From: an endosymbiont 'TC1' of Trimyema compressum
GTDB taxonomy: Bacteria > Bacillota > TC1
Assembly: GCF_001584725.1 (NCBI RefSeq)
Contig: NZ_CP014606.1
Coordinates: 558,001 to 622,000, forward strand
Length of the DNA: 64,000 nt
Reading direction: 5' to 3'
Shown here: one piece after another, positions 49,065 to 59,404 of the stretch
How positions within the stretch are numbered: the first letter of the stretch is position 1
How the letters are laid out: each line of letters begins with the position of its first letter
The notes under the pieces: model-generated
What the model was told of the DNA's origin: nothing
The model's database searches: none
Seen by the model: only the letters and a program-made list of their open reading frames with translations
Position numbers and translations under genes: made by a program

Positions 49065-49069
49065 TTTAT

Positions 49070-49098
49070 TTGACAAAAGGTTGAAAAAAGGTTAAAAT
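49070..49098 (+). promoter_or_regulatory. sigma-A type promoter of the DUF2325 gene
   Basis: TTGACA (49070-49075) and TAAAAT (49093-49098) are 17 bases apart, about 37 bases before the ATG. Confidence 0.75.
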
Positions 49099-49134
49099 GT
49101 TTACAATGCTTAACTTTTAAAGGAGATGATATAG

Positions 49135-49437
49135 ATGAGTATTGTATTAATAGGAGGACATGACAGAATGGATCGTCGCTATAAAGAAATGGGTAAAGAG
49201 AAGGAGCATCGAATAAAAGTCTACACGCAGATGCCGGCTCGATTTGCTAAATCTATTGGTAATCCAGATGCTATTTTGTTTTTTACGAATACTGTTTCCC
49301 ATAAAATGGTCAGAGTAGCCACGTCGGAAGTTAAAAAATTGAAAATACCAGTATTTAAAAGTCATGGTAGTAGTGCGGATTCATTAAAAAACGCTATTAA
49401 AATTCTTGAAGATTCCCTAAAGGGTAAAAAGGTATAA
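49135..49437 (+). CDS. DUF2325 domain protein
   Basis: The 100-residue protein has SIVLIGGHDRMDRRYKEM at the start, DAILFFTNTVSHKMVRVA in the middle and IPVFKSHGSSADSLKNAI near the end, the DUF2325 pattern of a small Rossmann-like domain. Role unknown. AAAGGAG lies before the ATG. It is a single-gene unit ahead of the glycolytic operon. Confidence 0.82.
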   Translation: MSIVLIGGHDRMDRRYKEMGKEKEHRIKVYTQMPARFAKSIGNPDAILFFTNTVSHKMVRVATSEVKKLKIPVFKSHGSSADSLKNAIKILEDSLKGKKV

Positions 49438-49458
49438 AAGTCCTTTTTACCCTTTAAT
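49420..49458 (+). terminator. terminator of the DUF2325 gene
   Basis: AGGGTAAAAAGG (49421-49432) pairs with CCTTTTTACCCT (49442-49453); the stem includes the end of the coding region. Confidence 0.8.
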
Positions 49459-49475
49459 TATAGTGGGAAAAAGGG

Positions 49476-49481
49476 TATAAT
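49476..49481 (+). promoter_or_regulatory. putative -10 element of the gap-pgk/tpi-gpmI-eno operon
   Basis: TATAAT lies 40 bases before gap. The -35 position reads TTTAAT, so the box is weak. Confidence 0.5.
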
Positions 49482-49520
49482 ATTAAGTGGAGTAAAGATT
49501 ATAAGGAGGCGTTTTTTGTA

Positions 49521-50525
49521 ATGATAAAAATAGGAATTAATGGATTCGGAAGAATTGGTAGATTGGTGCTTCGAGCAGTCGGAAACTATCCTTCTGTTGA
49601 GGTTGTGGCTATTAATGGTACAGCAGATGAAAAAACTACTGCCCATCTTTTTAAATACGACTCAGTCCATAATACCTTCGATGGCACTGTAGAGGCTGGT
49701 AAAGGTTCAATTATTGTAAATGGAAAAGAAGTGAAGTTGTTCACAGAAAGAGAACCAGCTGATATCGATTGGAATTCTTTTGGGGCTGAAATCGTTATTG
49801 ATTCTACAGGTCTTTTTACAGAGGCTGAATTAGCTAAAGCTCACTTAGGAGGTTCTGTTAAAAAAGTTATCCTTTCCTCACCGGGGAAAAATGAGGATAT
49901 TACAGTTGTATTAGGTGTTAATGAGGATAAATATGATAAAGATAATCATCATATTGTTTCTAATGCATCCTGTACTACAAACTGTTTAGCACCTGTTGCC
50001 AAGGTACTTAATGAAAAATTTGGTATTATCAGAGGTGTAATGACAACAATCCACTCCTACACAAATGATCAGAAAATTTTAGATAAAAAACATAAAGATT
50101 TAAGACGTGCAAGAGCTGCTGCTCTTTCAATGATTCCAACATCTACAGGTGCTGCTAAGGCTGTAGGTTTAGTTTTACCAGAATTAAAAGGGAAGCTAAA
50201 TGGTATGTCTATGCGTGTTCCAACACCAAACGTTTCCGTTGTAGATTTAGTTATGGAACTTAATAAAAGTGTTACAAAAGAAGAAGTGAATAAAGCATTT
50301 AAAGATGCTAGTGAAAATGAATTAAAAGGTATTTTAGGCTATACAGACGAACCTTTAGTATCTCATGATTTTAATGGTAATCCTCTTTCTTCAATTATCG
50401 ATAGTGATTTAACAATGGTAATGGAAGACAACATGGTTAAGGTTTTCTCTTGGTATGATAATGAGATGGGCTATGCAACTCGTTGTGTAGACTTAGCCGT
50501 TTATATGGCAAATCAAGGGCTTTAG
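49521..50525 (+). CDS. gap: Glyceraldehyde-3-phosphate dehydrogenase
   Basis: The 334-residue enzyme has the NAD-binding start IKIGINGFGRIGRLVLRA, the catalytic cysteine Cys151 in SNASCTTNCLAPVAKVL and SWYDNEMGYATRCVDL at the end. It oxidises glyceraldehyde 3-phosphate to 1,3-bisphosphoglycerate. AAGGAGG lies before ATG 49521. First gene of the lower-glycolysis operon; no CggR-type repressor is adjacent. Confidence 0.97.
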   Translation: MIKIGINGFGRIGRLVLRAVGNYPSVEVVAINGTADEKTTAHLFKYDSVHNTFDGTVEAGKGSIIVNGKEVKLFTEREPADIDWNSFGAEIVIDSTGLFTEAELAKAHLGGSVKKVILSSPGKNEDITVVLGVNEDKYDKDNHHIVSNASCTTNCLAPVAKVLNEKFGIIRGVMTTIHSYTNDQKILDKKHKDLRRARAAALSMIPTSTGAAKAVGLVLPELKGKLNGMSMRVPTPNVSVVDLVMELNKSVTKEEVNKAFKDASENELKGILGYTDEPLVSHDFNGNPLSSIIDSDLTMVMEDNMVKVFSWYDNEMGYATRCVDLAVYMANQGL

Positions 50526-50538
50526 GAGGATATTAATC

Positions 50539-52470
50539 TTGAATAAAAAGTCTATTACAGATTTTAATGTTGCTGGTAAGAAAGTATTAGTGCGTTGCGA
50601 TTTTAATGTGCCTGTCAGAGACGGCGTGATTATTAACAGTGCGCGTATTATGGCATCTCTTAAAACCATACAATACCTGATTAACGAAAAAGCAAAAGTA
50701 ATCCTAATGTCTCACTTCGGTCGACCTAAAGGAAAACCAGATAGTAAATATTCATTGGGATTTGTAGCAAAATATTTGGGGGCAACAATAGGGCAACCTG
50801 TATTGTTTGCCGATGATGATGCCGTTATCGGTGAACAAACAAAGGCATTAGTGAAACTTATGAAAGATGGGGATGTTTTACTGTTACAAAATACCCGTTT
50901 TCGTAAAGAAGAAGAAAATGATCCAGGATTTTCAAAAGAGCTAGCTTCATTAGGGGATATTTTTATTAATGATGCCTTTGGAACTGCTCATAGAGCCCAT
51001 TGTTCAACAGTTGGTATTGCAAATTATTTGCCATCTGGAGCAGGGTTTTTATTGAAAAGAGAAATAGACATTTTAGATCAGGTCCTCAACAAGCCTAAGA
51101 AACCTTTTGTAGCTATTCTAGGTGGTTCAAAGGTTTCAGATAAAATTGGGGTTATTAATAATTTGGTGGATAAAGTTGATTCCTTAATTATTGGCGGTGG
51201 CATGATGTTTACTTTTTATGCTGCTATGGGTCTCGATATTGGGAAATCTCTTTTAGAAAAAGATAAAATTGATTTAGCAAAAGGTATTTTAGAAAAAGCC
51301 AAAAGAAAAGGGGTAGAAATTCTACTGCCTGAAGATGTTGTAATTGCGGATGCTTTTTCTAATGATGCCCATTATGAAATAGTCGATAAAGAACACATAA
51401 AGGACAATATGATGGGATTAGATATTGGTCCTAAGTCAGTGAAACAATTCCAAAAAGTAATTCTGGAAGCTGAAACTATTTTTTGGAATGGTCCAATGGG
51501 TGTTTTTGAAATGAGTAATTTTTCAAAGGGGACATTTGGGGTAGCAACAGCTATGTCTGAATCTAAGGGAATAACAGTTGTAGGCGGTGGAGACTCTGCG
51601 GCTGCAGTTGACCTAGCAGGTTTAGCCAATCAAATGACCCATATTTCAACAGGTGGTGGCGCTTCTTTAGAATTTATTGAAGGTAAGGAGTTGCCAGGTA
51701 TTGCTGCTTTAGAAGATCAACTTAGACCTACATTTATCTGTGGAAACTGGAAAATGAATACCACTATCCAAGAAGGTAGTGCTTTATTACAAACTATTAT
51801 GGAGGGACTAAATGGTCGTCAAAAAGTTAAAGTAGCTATTTGCCCACCATTTACCCATTTAGAGCATTTCAAAGCAGTTATTGAAAATAGCCCAATTAAA
51901 ATAGGCGCTCAAAATGTTCATGAAAAGGACGCGGGAGCATTTACAGGTGAGATTGCAGCTCCGATGCTTACAGACTTGAAAATGGATTATTGTATTATTG
52001 GTCATTCAGAAAGAAGACAATTCTTTGCTGAAACTGATGAAAAGGTTAATTTAAAAGCTAAAAAGTTATTAAAATATTTTATTACACCAATTCTTTGTTG
52101 TGGAGAATCATTAGATGTTAGAAATAATTGCGAAGAAAAAAAATATGTGGCTTCACAAATAATAAAAGGGTTTGAGGGTATTAAACCAGAATTGGCTAAA
52201 GAAATTATTGTGGCATATGAACCAATCTGGGCAATTGGCACAGGTGAAACTGCCACAAAAGAACAAGCAGAGTCTATGTGTAGTTTTATTAGAAAAACAT
52301 TAGGGGAGCTAGGATATCCTTCAGAGAAAATTCTTATTCTCTATGGAGGCAGTGTTAATAGTAAAAATGCACAAGAGCTTTTATCTTGTGAGGACATTGA
52401 TGGTGCTTTAGTAGGAGGGGCTTCTTTAAAGGGAGAAACATTCCTAGACATTATTGAAAGTGCTTTATAA
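50539..52470 (+). CDS. Phosphoglycerate kinase / triosephosphate isomerase fusion protein
   Basis: One uninterrupted 643-codon frame covers both enzymes. Residues 1 to about 395 are phosphoglycerate kinase (VLVRCDFNVPVRDG, LLQNTRFRKEEENDP, AILGGSKVSDKIGV, GPMGVFEM, TVVGGGDSAAAV), ending GGGASLEFIEGKELPGIAAL. After a linker of only a few residues (EDQLRPT) comes triosephosphate isomerase from about 399 (FICGNWKMN, IGHSERRQFFAET with the catalytic His, VAYEPIWAIGTG with the catalytic Glu, LYGGSVNSKNAQEL). Start is TTG 50539 after AGGAGG. A bifunctional PGK-TIM is known from Thermotoga; it is unusual in Clostridia as far as I know. Confidence 0.96.
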   Translation: MNKKSITDFNVAGKKVLVRCDFNVPVRDGVIINSARIMASLKTIQYLINEKAKVILMSHFGRPKGKPDSKYSLGFVAKYLGATIGQPVLFADDDAVIGEQTKALVKLMKDGDVLLLQNTRFRKEEENDPGFSKELASLGDIFINDAFGTAHRAHCSTVGIANYLPSGAGFLLKREIDILDQVLNKPKKPFVAILGGSKVSDKIGVINNLVDKVDSLIIGGGMMFTFYAAMGLDIGKSLLEKDKIDLAKGILEKAKRKGVEILLPEDVVIADAFSNDAHYEIVDKEHIKDNMMGLDIGPKSVKQFQKVILEAETIFWNGPMGVFEMSNFSKGTFGVATAMSESKGITVVGGGDSAAAVDLAGLANQMTHISTGGGASLEFIEGKELPGIAALEDQLRPTFICGNWKMNTTIQEGSALLQTIMEGLNGRQKVKVAICPPFTHLEHFKAVIENSPIKIGAQNVHEKDAGAFTGEIAAPMLTDLKMDYCIIGHSERRQFFAETDEKVNLKAKKLLKYFITPILCCGESLDVRNNCEEKKYVASQIIKGFEGIKPELAKEIIVAYEPIWAIGTGETATKEQAESMCSFIRKTLGELGYPSEKILILYGGSVNSKNAQELLSCEDIDGALVGGASLKGETFLDIIESAL

Positions 52471-52486
52471 GAGAGGACAATAATAG

Positions 52487-54022
52487 ATGAAACAACCAGT
52501 TGTATTATTAATATTAGATGGATGGGGAAACAGAGAGAAGAAAGAAAACAATAGTGTTTTACTTGGTGAAACACCTAATTATTGTAGTATTTTGAAAAAC
52601 TATCCTTCTACAGAATTAAATGCTTCTGGTACATTTGTTGGCTTGCCAGATGGACAGATGGGTAACTCAGAAGTTGGCCATCTAAACATAGGCAGTGGTC
52701 GTATTGTTTATCAAGATTTAACGAGAATTGATAATGCTATTGAGACAGGCGCTTTTTTTGACAATCGTGTTTTAAAAAAAGCTATTTCCAATGCAGTTCT
52801 TAATAAAAAAGCAATTCATTTCGCTGGCCTATTATCTGATGGTGGTGTTCACAGCCAGCTTAGCCATCTTATTGCTCTATTAAAAATGAGTAATAAACTG
52901 GGAGCGGAGGAAGTTTATGTTCATGCTATCTTAGACGGTCGAGACGTACCTCCTTCATCTGCTATGGTCTATATAAAGAAAATTGAAGCAGTGTTTAAAA
53001 CAATGGGTATTGGTAGTTTGGCCAGCATTGCTGGTCGCTATTATACTATGGATAGAGATAATCGTTTTGAGAGATTAGAAAAAGGTTATGCTATAATGGC
53101 CTTAGGAAAAGGCCTTAAAGCCAATTCAGCTGAAGAAGCTTTGCAAATGGCTTATGAACGTGGTGAAACTGATGAATTTGTTTTACCTACAGTTATTCTC
53201 CATGAAGGGAAACCTGTCGTAATTGAAGATGAGGATACTGTGGTATTTTTCAATTATAGAAGCGATAGAGCGAGAGAGATTTCTAGAGTATTTCTAGATC
53301 CATCTTTTAAAGGATTTGAAACAAAGCATATTAAGGTTAACTATATTTGTATGACAGAATACGATAGTACATTAAAAGGACCTATTGCTTTTCCTCCAGA
53401 ACACCTCCAGAATACTTTAGGCGAATACATTAGCAAGAGAGGATTGAAGCAACTTAGGGCTGCTGAAACTGAGAAGTATGCCCATGTTACCTTTTTCTTT
53501 AATGATGGTATTGAAGCCCCTAATAAAGGAGAGCATCGTATATTAATTCCGTCCCCAAAGGTTGCAACCTATGACTTACAACCAGAAATGAGTCTACCTC
53601 AACTAACAGATTCTGTTTTAGAGGCACTTGATAAAGATATTTATGATGTAGTCATCGTTAACTTTGCTAATGGCGATATGGTAGGGCATACAGGTATTTT
53701 AGAAGCTGCAATAAAAGCAGTTGAGGCAGTTGATAAGGCCTTAGGGAAGGTAGCTGAAAAAGTGTTGGAAAAGAATGGACAACTCTTAATTACCGCTGAC
53801 CATGGAAATTGTGAAACCATGGCAGATGAAAAATCAGGGGAGCCATTGACATCTCATACATTAAATCCTGTTCCTTTTATTTTAGTTTCAAAGGCAGGAA
53901 AGTCAGTTCAATTAAAACAAAATCAAAATTTAGCATTGAGAGATATTGTCCCAACTATATTATCTCTGTTGGGACTTGAGATACCTGAAGAGATGACGGG
54001 CAAATCTTTAATTATAAAGTAA
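52487..54022 (+). CDS. gpmI: Phosphoglycerate mutase, cofactor-independent
   Basis: The 511-residue enzyme of the alkaline phosphatase superfamily has VVLLILDGWGNREKKENNSV, the catalytic serine in QMGNSEVGHLNIGSGR, HAILDGRDVPPSS, FNYRSDRAREISR and TADHGNCETM (manganese ligands). It converts 3- to 2-phosphoglycerate. AGAGGAC lies before ATG 52487, 16 bases after the fusion gene. Confidence 0.97.
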   Translation: MKQPVVLLILDGWGNREKKENNSVLLGETPNYCSILKNYPSTELNASGTFVGLPDGQMGNSEVGHLNIGSGRIVYQDLTRIDNAIETGAFFDNRVLKKAISNAVLNKKAIHFAGLLSDGGVHSQLSHLIALLKMSNKLGAEEVYVHAILDGRDVPPSSAMVYIKKIEAVFKTMGIGSLASIAGRYYTMDRDNRFERLEKGYAIMALGKGLKANSAEEALQMAYERGETDEFVLPTVILHEGKPVVIEDEDTVVFFNYRSDRAREISRVFLDPSFKGFETKHIKVNYICMTEYDSTLKGPIAFPPEHLQNTLGEYISKRGLKQLRAAETEKYAHVTFFFNDGIEAPNKGEHRILIPSPKVATYDLQPEMSLPQLTDSVLEALDKDIYDVVIVNFANGDMVGHTGILEAAIKAVEAVDKALGKVAEKVLEKNGQLLITADHGNCETMADEKSGEPLTSHTLNPVPFILVSKAGKSVQLKQNQNLALRDIVPTILSLLGLEIPEEMTGKSLIIK

Positions 54023-54027
54023 GATAG

Positions 54028-55329
<1,302 letters not shown>

Positions 55330-55350
55330 TAAAGAAGGGAAGGATTAGCA

Positions 55351-55578
55351 ATGAATGTTGTTTTATCTGTAATTATTGGACTTGTTTCTTTATTTCTAAT
55401 CATTGTTATTTTGCTACAACCAGCTAAAAGCGCAGGATTCCAAGGGGATTCAACTGGTATAAATGAACAACAATTGTTTGGTAAAAATAAAGGAGCAGAG
55501 GCATTATTAAAAAAAGTAACTATTGTTTTAGGCATTATCTTTTTTATCCTAACTTTAGTTTTAGCTGCATTAGTATAG
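55351..55578 (+). CDS. secG: Preprotein translocase subunit SecG
   Basis: The 75-residue protein has two membrane helices (residues 4-24 and 53-74) joined by the typical glycine- and Gln-containing loop QPAKSAGFQGDSTGINEQQL. Its position after eno and before rnr is standard in Firmicutes. Confidence 0.93.
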   Translation: MNVVLSVIIGLVSLFLIIVILLQPAKSAGFQGDSTGINEQQLFGKNKGAEALLKKVTIVLGIIFFILTLVLAALV

Positions 55579-55579
55579 A

Positions 55580-55614
55580 AAAGAAGCTATTGTCCTAGGA
55601 CAATAGCTTCTTTT
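55580..55614 (+). terminator. terminator between secG and rnr
   Basis: AAGAAGCTATTGTCC and GGACAATAGCTTCTT form a perfect stem of about 15 bp with a 2-3 base loop and a T run. It lies directly before the rnr ribosome binding site, so rnr transcription may depend on readthrough or on an unseen promoter. Confidence 0.85.
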
Positions 55615-55625
55615 AAGGAGGAGAC

Positions 55626-57752
55626 ATGGGTATAGACGAAATTTTAGAAAAAATAAAGGATAAAGATTATGCGCCTCAAACTGCTGAAGAATTAATAAAA
55701 AATTTTGGTATTGAGGAATTTAATATACCTCTTTTTATGAAAAATCTAGCTGAATTAGAAGAAAAGGGTTTAGTTATGCTTACCAAGAAAAGTAAGTATA
55801 TTACACCTGAGAAAAGAGGCTATTTTTCAGGTGTTTTAACAGCAAATGTAAAAGGTTTTGCTTTTTTAAAAAAAGATGGTACTAAAGATGAATATTTCAT
55901 TCCTAACAAAGACTTAAAGGGAGCTTTAGATAAAGATAGGGTACTGGTTTCACTGATTCCTAATGCAAAAGAAAAAAACGGAGAAGCAAAAGTAGAAAAA
56001 ATATTAAAAAGAGGTACTAAAGGCTTTGTTGGTATCCTTACTTATTTTCGTAATCAATTAATTATTGAACCTGAAGACAGAAGAATATTCGGCAGATATA
56101 CAATTGAAAATCCTGAAAAAGGGATGCAAAAGGGTGAGCGGATTTTTGTTGCTATTACAGAGTATGGTCAGCAGAAAAGAATGGGTAAAGTTAAAATGAT
56201 GACTAAGTTAGAGACTAGTGGTGAGAGTGTTGAGGCCATAATTGAAAACATACTTTTAAGAAATGGCCTAGCTGAAGAATTTCCTGAAGCTGTTTTAGCT
56301 GAAAGCAATAAGATTCCTCAGACTGTTACAGAATCTCTTGAAGAAGGCAGAAGAGATTTAAGGGCATTACAAATGGTTACTATTGATGGAGAGGATGCTA
56401 AGGATTTTGATGATGCAGTATCAATTGAACTTTTAGATAATGGAAATTATAAGCTTGGGGTTCATATTGCTGATGTTAGCCATTATGTTAAAGAAGGCTC
56501 ACACATTGATAAAGAGGCTTTTAAAAGAGGCACCAGTATTTATTTTCCTGGTCGAGTATTACCGATGCTTCCTGTTGCCTTATCAAATGGTATATGTAGC
56601 CTAAATATTGGTGTTGATAGAATGGCAATGACTGCAATGATGGAAATAAACAATAAAGGTAAAGTTGTTAATTATGAAATCTTCCCATCACTTATTAAAG
56701 TTGAGGAACGGATGACTTATACCAATGTTGCTAAAATTTTAAAAGGAGAAGACGAGGAGCTTCTTAAGCGTTATGAGCATTTAATTGGCTTTTTTAATGA
56801 GATGTCAGTGCTTGCTGATATTTTAGGTAAGAAGCGGGAGAAGAGAGGTTCTTTGTTTTTTGATTTGCCTGAACTCAAAGTAAATGTTGATGAAAATGCT
56901 AAGCCTATTTCTTTATCTATTCGCAAGAGAAATAAAGCTGAATCAATTATTGAAGAATTTATGCTAGTTGCCAATGAAACTGTAGCTGAACATTTGTATT
57001 GGCTAGAGTTTCCATGTGTTTACAGAATCCATGAAAGTCCACCTTTAGAAGGAATAACCCATTTTAATGAGGTTATGGGACCTTTTGATATTAAAATAGT
57101 AGTTGGAGGATCTGGTGAAATCCATCCTAAAATTTATCAGGAAATTATTGAAAAAATTCAAAATCACCCAATGAAAGATATGATTATGAATCTTTTATTG
57201 CGGTCTATGAGTCATGCAAGATATAATGTTGAACCTCTAGGTCATTTTGGACTTTCGGTAACTTACTACTGTCATTTTACTTCTCCTATTAGACGTTATC
57301 CTGATTTGGCTGTTCATAGAAGTTTAAAGGCTTCCTTCCAAGGAGCAGGAATGAGCATGAAGAAAAAATTAATGGCAAGAGATATTGCTGTTGCTACTGA
57401 AGCCAGCGAACGGGAGTTAGTAGCAGAATCTGTTGAAAGAGAAATCACAACAGTAAAAGTGGTTGAATATATGAAGCCTTTTGTTGGAGAGTCATTTAAT
57501 TCCAGAGTTTCAGGTATGATTCATAGTGGAATTTTTGTACAGTTAGAGAACTTAGCAGAAGGATTTATTCCTTTTGCTACTTTGAATGGCTACCATGTTT
57601 TTTCAGAAACTGAAATGGTAGTAAGAGATGGTGGCAATCAAGTGTCATTTAAAATTGGGGATCCAGTAAGGGTCAAGCTAGTGGCTGCTAATATTGCTTT
57701 AGGTCACTTGGATTTTATTATAGAGGATGATAATAATGATGAAAATAGCTGA
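55626..57752 (+). CDS. rnr: Ribonuclease R
   Basis: The 708-residue enzyme has an N-terminal winged-helix, cold-shock domains ([20 protein letters not shown]), the RNB nuclease domain ([17 protein letters not shown] with the metal aspartates, [26 protein letters not shown] as split motif, [18 protein letters not shown]) and a C-terminal S1 domain ([20 protein letters not shown]). It degrades structured RNA 3' to 5' and acts with SmpB-tmRNA, whose gene overlaps it. Confidence 0.96.
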   Translation: MGIDEILEKIKDKDYAPQTAEELIKNFGIEEFNIPLFMKNLAELEEKGLVMLTKKSKYITPEKRGYFSGVLTANVKGFAFLKKDGTKDEYFIPNKDLKGALDKDRVLVSLIPNAKEKNGEAKVEKILKRGTKGFVGILTYFRNQLIIEPEDRRIFGRYTIENPEKGMQKGERIFVAITEYGQQKRMGKVKMMTKLETSGESVEAIIENILLRNGLAEEFPEAVLAESNKIPQTVTESLEEGRRDLRALQMVTIDGEDAKDFDDAVSIELLDNGNYKLGVHIADVSHYVKEGSHIDKEAFKRGTSIYFPGRVLPMLPVALSNGICSLNIGVDRMAMTAMMEINNKGKVVNYEIFPSLIKVEERMTYTNVAKILKGEDEELLKRYEHLIGFFNEMSVLADILGKKREKRGSLFFDLPELKVNVDENAKPISLSIRKRNKAESIIEEFMLVANETVAEHLYWLEFPCVYRIHESPPLEGITHFNEVMGPFDIKIVVGGSGEIHPKIYQEIIEKIQNHPMKDMIMNLLLRSMSHARYNVEPLGHFGLSVTYYCHFTSPIRRYPDLAVHRSLKASFQGAGMSMKKKLMARDIAVATEASERELVAESVEREITTVKVVEYMKPFVGESFNSRVSGMIHSGIFVQLENLAEGFIPFATLNGYHVFSETEMVVRDGGNQVSFKIGDPVRVKLVAANIALGHLDFIIEDDNNDENS

Positions 57753-58194
57753 TAATAAGAAGGCCTATCACGATTATTTTATTCTTGAAAAAATAGAAGT
57801 AGGCATTGTATTGACTGGCACTGAAATGAAATCAATTCGTAAAAGACGTTTAAATCTAAAAGATAGTTATGGCACAGTGGTAAAAGGTGAAATATTTTTA
57901 GAAGGGGTTCATATTAGCCCTTTTGAGGAGGGAAATCGTTTTAACCATGAACCTCTTAGAACTAGAAAACTCTTGCTTCACAAGAGGCAAATTAGCCGTT
58001 TAATAGGAAAAATTAAGGAAGAAGGACTTACGTTGGTGCCTCTTTCTTTTTATTTTAATGAAAGAGGAAAAGTTAAGGTTTCATTAGGACTTGCCAAAGG
58101 TAAGAAACTATATGATAAAAGACATGTTTTAGCAAAAAAAGAGTCTGATAGACAGATTGAGAGAGCTTTAAAAGAAAAAATTATTAATGATTGA
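57736..58194 (+). CDS. smpB: SsrA-binding protein SmpB
   Basis: The 152-residue protein has [39 protein letters not shown] (split), [24 protein letters not shown] and [19 protein letters not shown]. In-frame ATGs at 57727, 57736 and 57739 compete; AGAGG at 57722-57726 fits 57736. It overlaps the rnr end. It works with tmRNA in ribosome rescue; no ssrA gene is visible downstream. Confidence 0.95.
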   Translation: MMKIADNKKAYHDYFILEKIEVGIVLTGTEMKSIRKRRLNLKDSYGTVVKGEIFLEGVHISPFEEGNRFNHEPLRTRKLLLHKRQISRLIGKIKEEGLTLVPLSFYFNERGKVKVSLGLAKGKKLYDKRHVLAKKESDRQIERALKEKIIND

Positions 58195-58219
58195 TATATT
58201 GAAACTCTTAATGTAAAAT
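58191..58219 (+). promoter_or_regulatory. sigma-A type promoter of the HTH-dprA-addBA operon
   Basis: TTGATA (58191-58196, overlapping the smpB stop) and TAAAAT (58214-58219) are 17 bases apart, 30 bases before the next ATG. This separates the operon from the rnr-smpB unit. Confidence 0.7.
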
Positions 58220-58249
58220 AAAGAGAGATTAATTAAGAGGAGGTTCTAT

Positions 58250-59392
58250 ATGATTGAAGATAAACTTAGAAGTATGATAGCTGAAGAGATTATGTTTGCT
58301 AAAGAAGCAGCAGAATATTTAGGAATCAGTGTTCAACGATTAAATAAATTAGTCCATAAAGAAGAATTGATTCCTGTCAGAAAAAGCCCTTCAGGCACTT
58401 TATTTATGAAACGAGATTTAGATGAAAGAAAGTATTTAATAGCTACAATAGGAAAAGAAATATTACTAACTGCTCTTCAACCTACCCTTAAAATCAATTC
58501 TCCTACTTTACAAGAAGCAGTGAATTACTTTACCATACAATCTTATTATGATTATGCTTATAAAAAAACCGAAACAAATTATGCCTTTATAACTGAAAAA
58601 AGAGATATGATTAATGTGCCTCTAACCCATTATTCTGAAGAATTAGCTGTCTATTTAGGAACAGACGAAGATGAATTAGGAGAGCGCTACAGAGCTACTG
58701 TTAGAAGTTTTGAAAAGTTAATGTTAACTGATCAAGTTATTAATAGAACTGATGAAGCCTATCCTTTTGAGTTGAAAAGGTTAGATTCCAGTCCTCTTTT
58801 TCTTTTTTTACGTGGAAATATTAAGCTTTTAGATACACCTATAGTTTCTTTGATTGGTACCAAAAATCCAACCCAGGAAGAAAAAATGCTAGCTTATCAG
58901 ATTACTAAATTTTTAGGTGAGGATGGCTACTCCATTGCAACAGGTTTATCTAGAGGTGTTGATACGGTGGTTATGGAAACGGCTCATAGCAATAAAATAC
59001 CCTCTATTGGGGTTATAGGTACACCTCTTAATAAGGCTTATCCTCGAGAAAATGAAGCTTTGCAAAAAGAAGTGAGCGCTATGGGAAATGGTTTAATTCT
59101 TTCACAGTTTTCTCCTGCTGCTCCTGTGAAAAGCTGGCATTTTCCTATTAGAGGAATGGTTTTAAGTGGTATTTCACAGATGACAGTAGTGGTAGATGTG
59201 TCTTTAAACGAAGGTGACTATAAACAAATTGAGTATTGTTTAAAACAAGGTCGCTTGGTTTTCTTTCCTTTTCCTAGAAAGGGGACTAAGAATTCTGATT
59301 GGGCTGACAAGTATTTAATGAAAAAAGGTGTTGTTTTATACAAGGATTATGAAGATTTTGTTAAGCAATTTAATTTAGTTGTAAATGGATAA
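58250..59392 (+). CDS. DprA/Smf-like protein with N-terminal helix-turn-helix domain
   Basis: The 380-residue protein combines an excisionase/MerR-like DNA-binding domain (residues 12-60, FAKEAAEYLGISVQRLNKLVHKEE) with a middle region (65-165) I do not recognise and a DprA-type Rossmann domain (about 195-370): VSLIGTKNPTQEE, YSIATGLSRGVDTVVMETAH, GVIGTPLNKAYPRENEALQKEV and WHFPIRGMVLSGISQMTVVVD. In canonical DprA the last motif reads FPxRNRIIAGLS and the one before ISE; here RNR is RGM and SE is SQ, so DNA binding differs. AGGAGG lies before ATG 58250. It leads the addB-addA operon. Not the competence DprA, whose gene at 22831 is broken. Confidence 0.82.
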   Translation: MIEDKLRSMIAEEIMFAKEAAEYLGISVQRLNKLVHKEELIPVRKSPSGTLFMKRDLDERKYLIATIGKEILLTALQPTLKINSPTLQEAVNYFTIQSYYDYAYKKTETNYAFITEKRDMINVPLTHYSEELAVYLGTDEDELGERYRATVRSFEKLMLTDQVINRTDEAYPFELKRLDSSPLFLFLRGNIKLLDTPIVSLIGTKNPTQEEKMLAYQITKFLGEDGYSIATGLSRGVDTVVMETAHSNKIPSIGVIGTPLNKAYPRENEALQKEVSAMGNGLILSQFSPAAPVKSWHFPIRGMVLSGISQMTVVVDVSLNEGDYKQIEYCLKQGRLVFFPFPRKGTKNSDWADKYLMKKGVVLYKDYEDFVKQFNLVVNG

Positions 59393-59404
59393 AAGGAGCT
59401 AATA

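Noticed and set aside
58195-58249. A tmRNA (ssrA) gene after smpB
   Set aside because: The gap is only 55 bases and is filled by a promoter and a ribosome binding site; no tRNA-like ends are seen.
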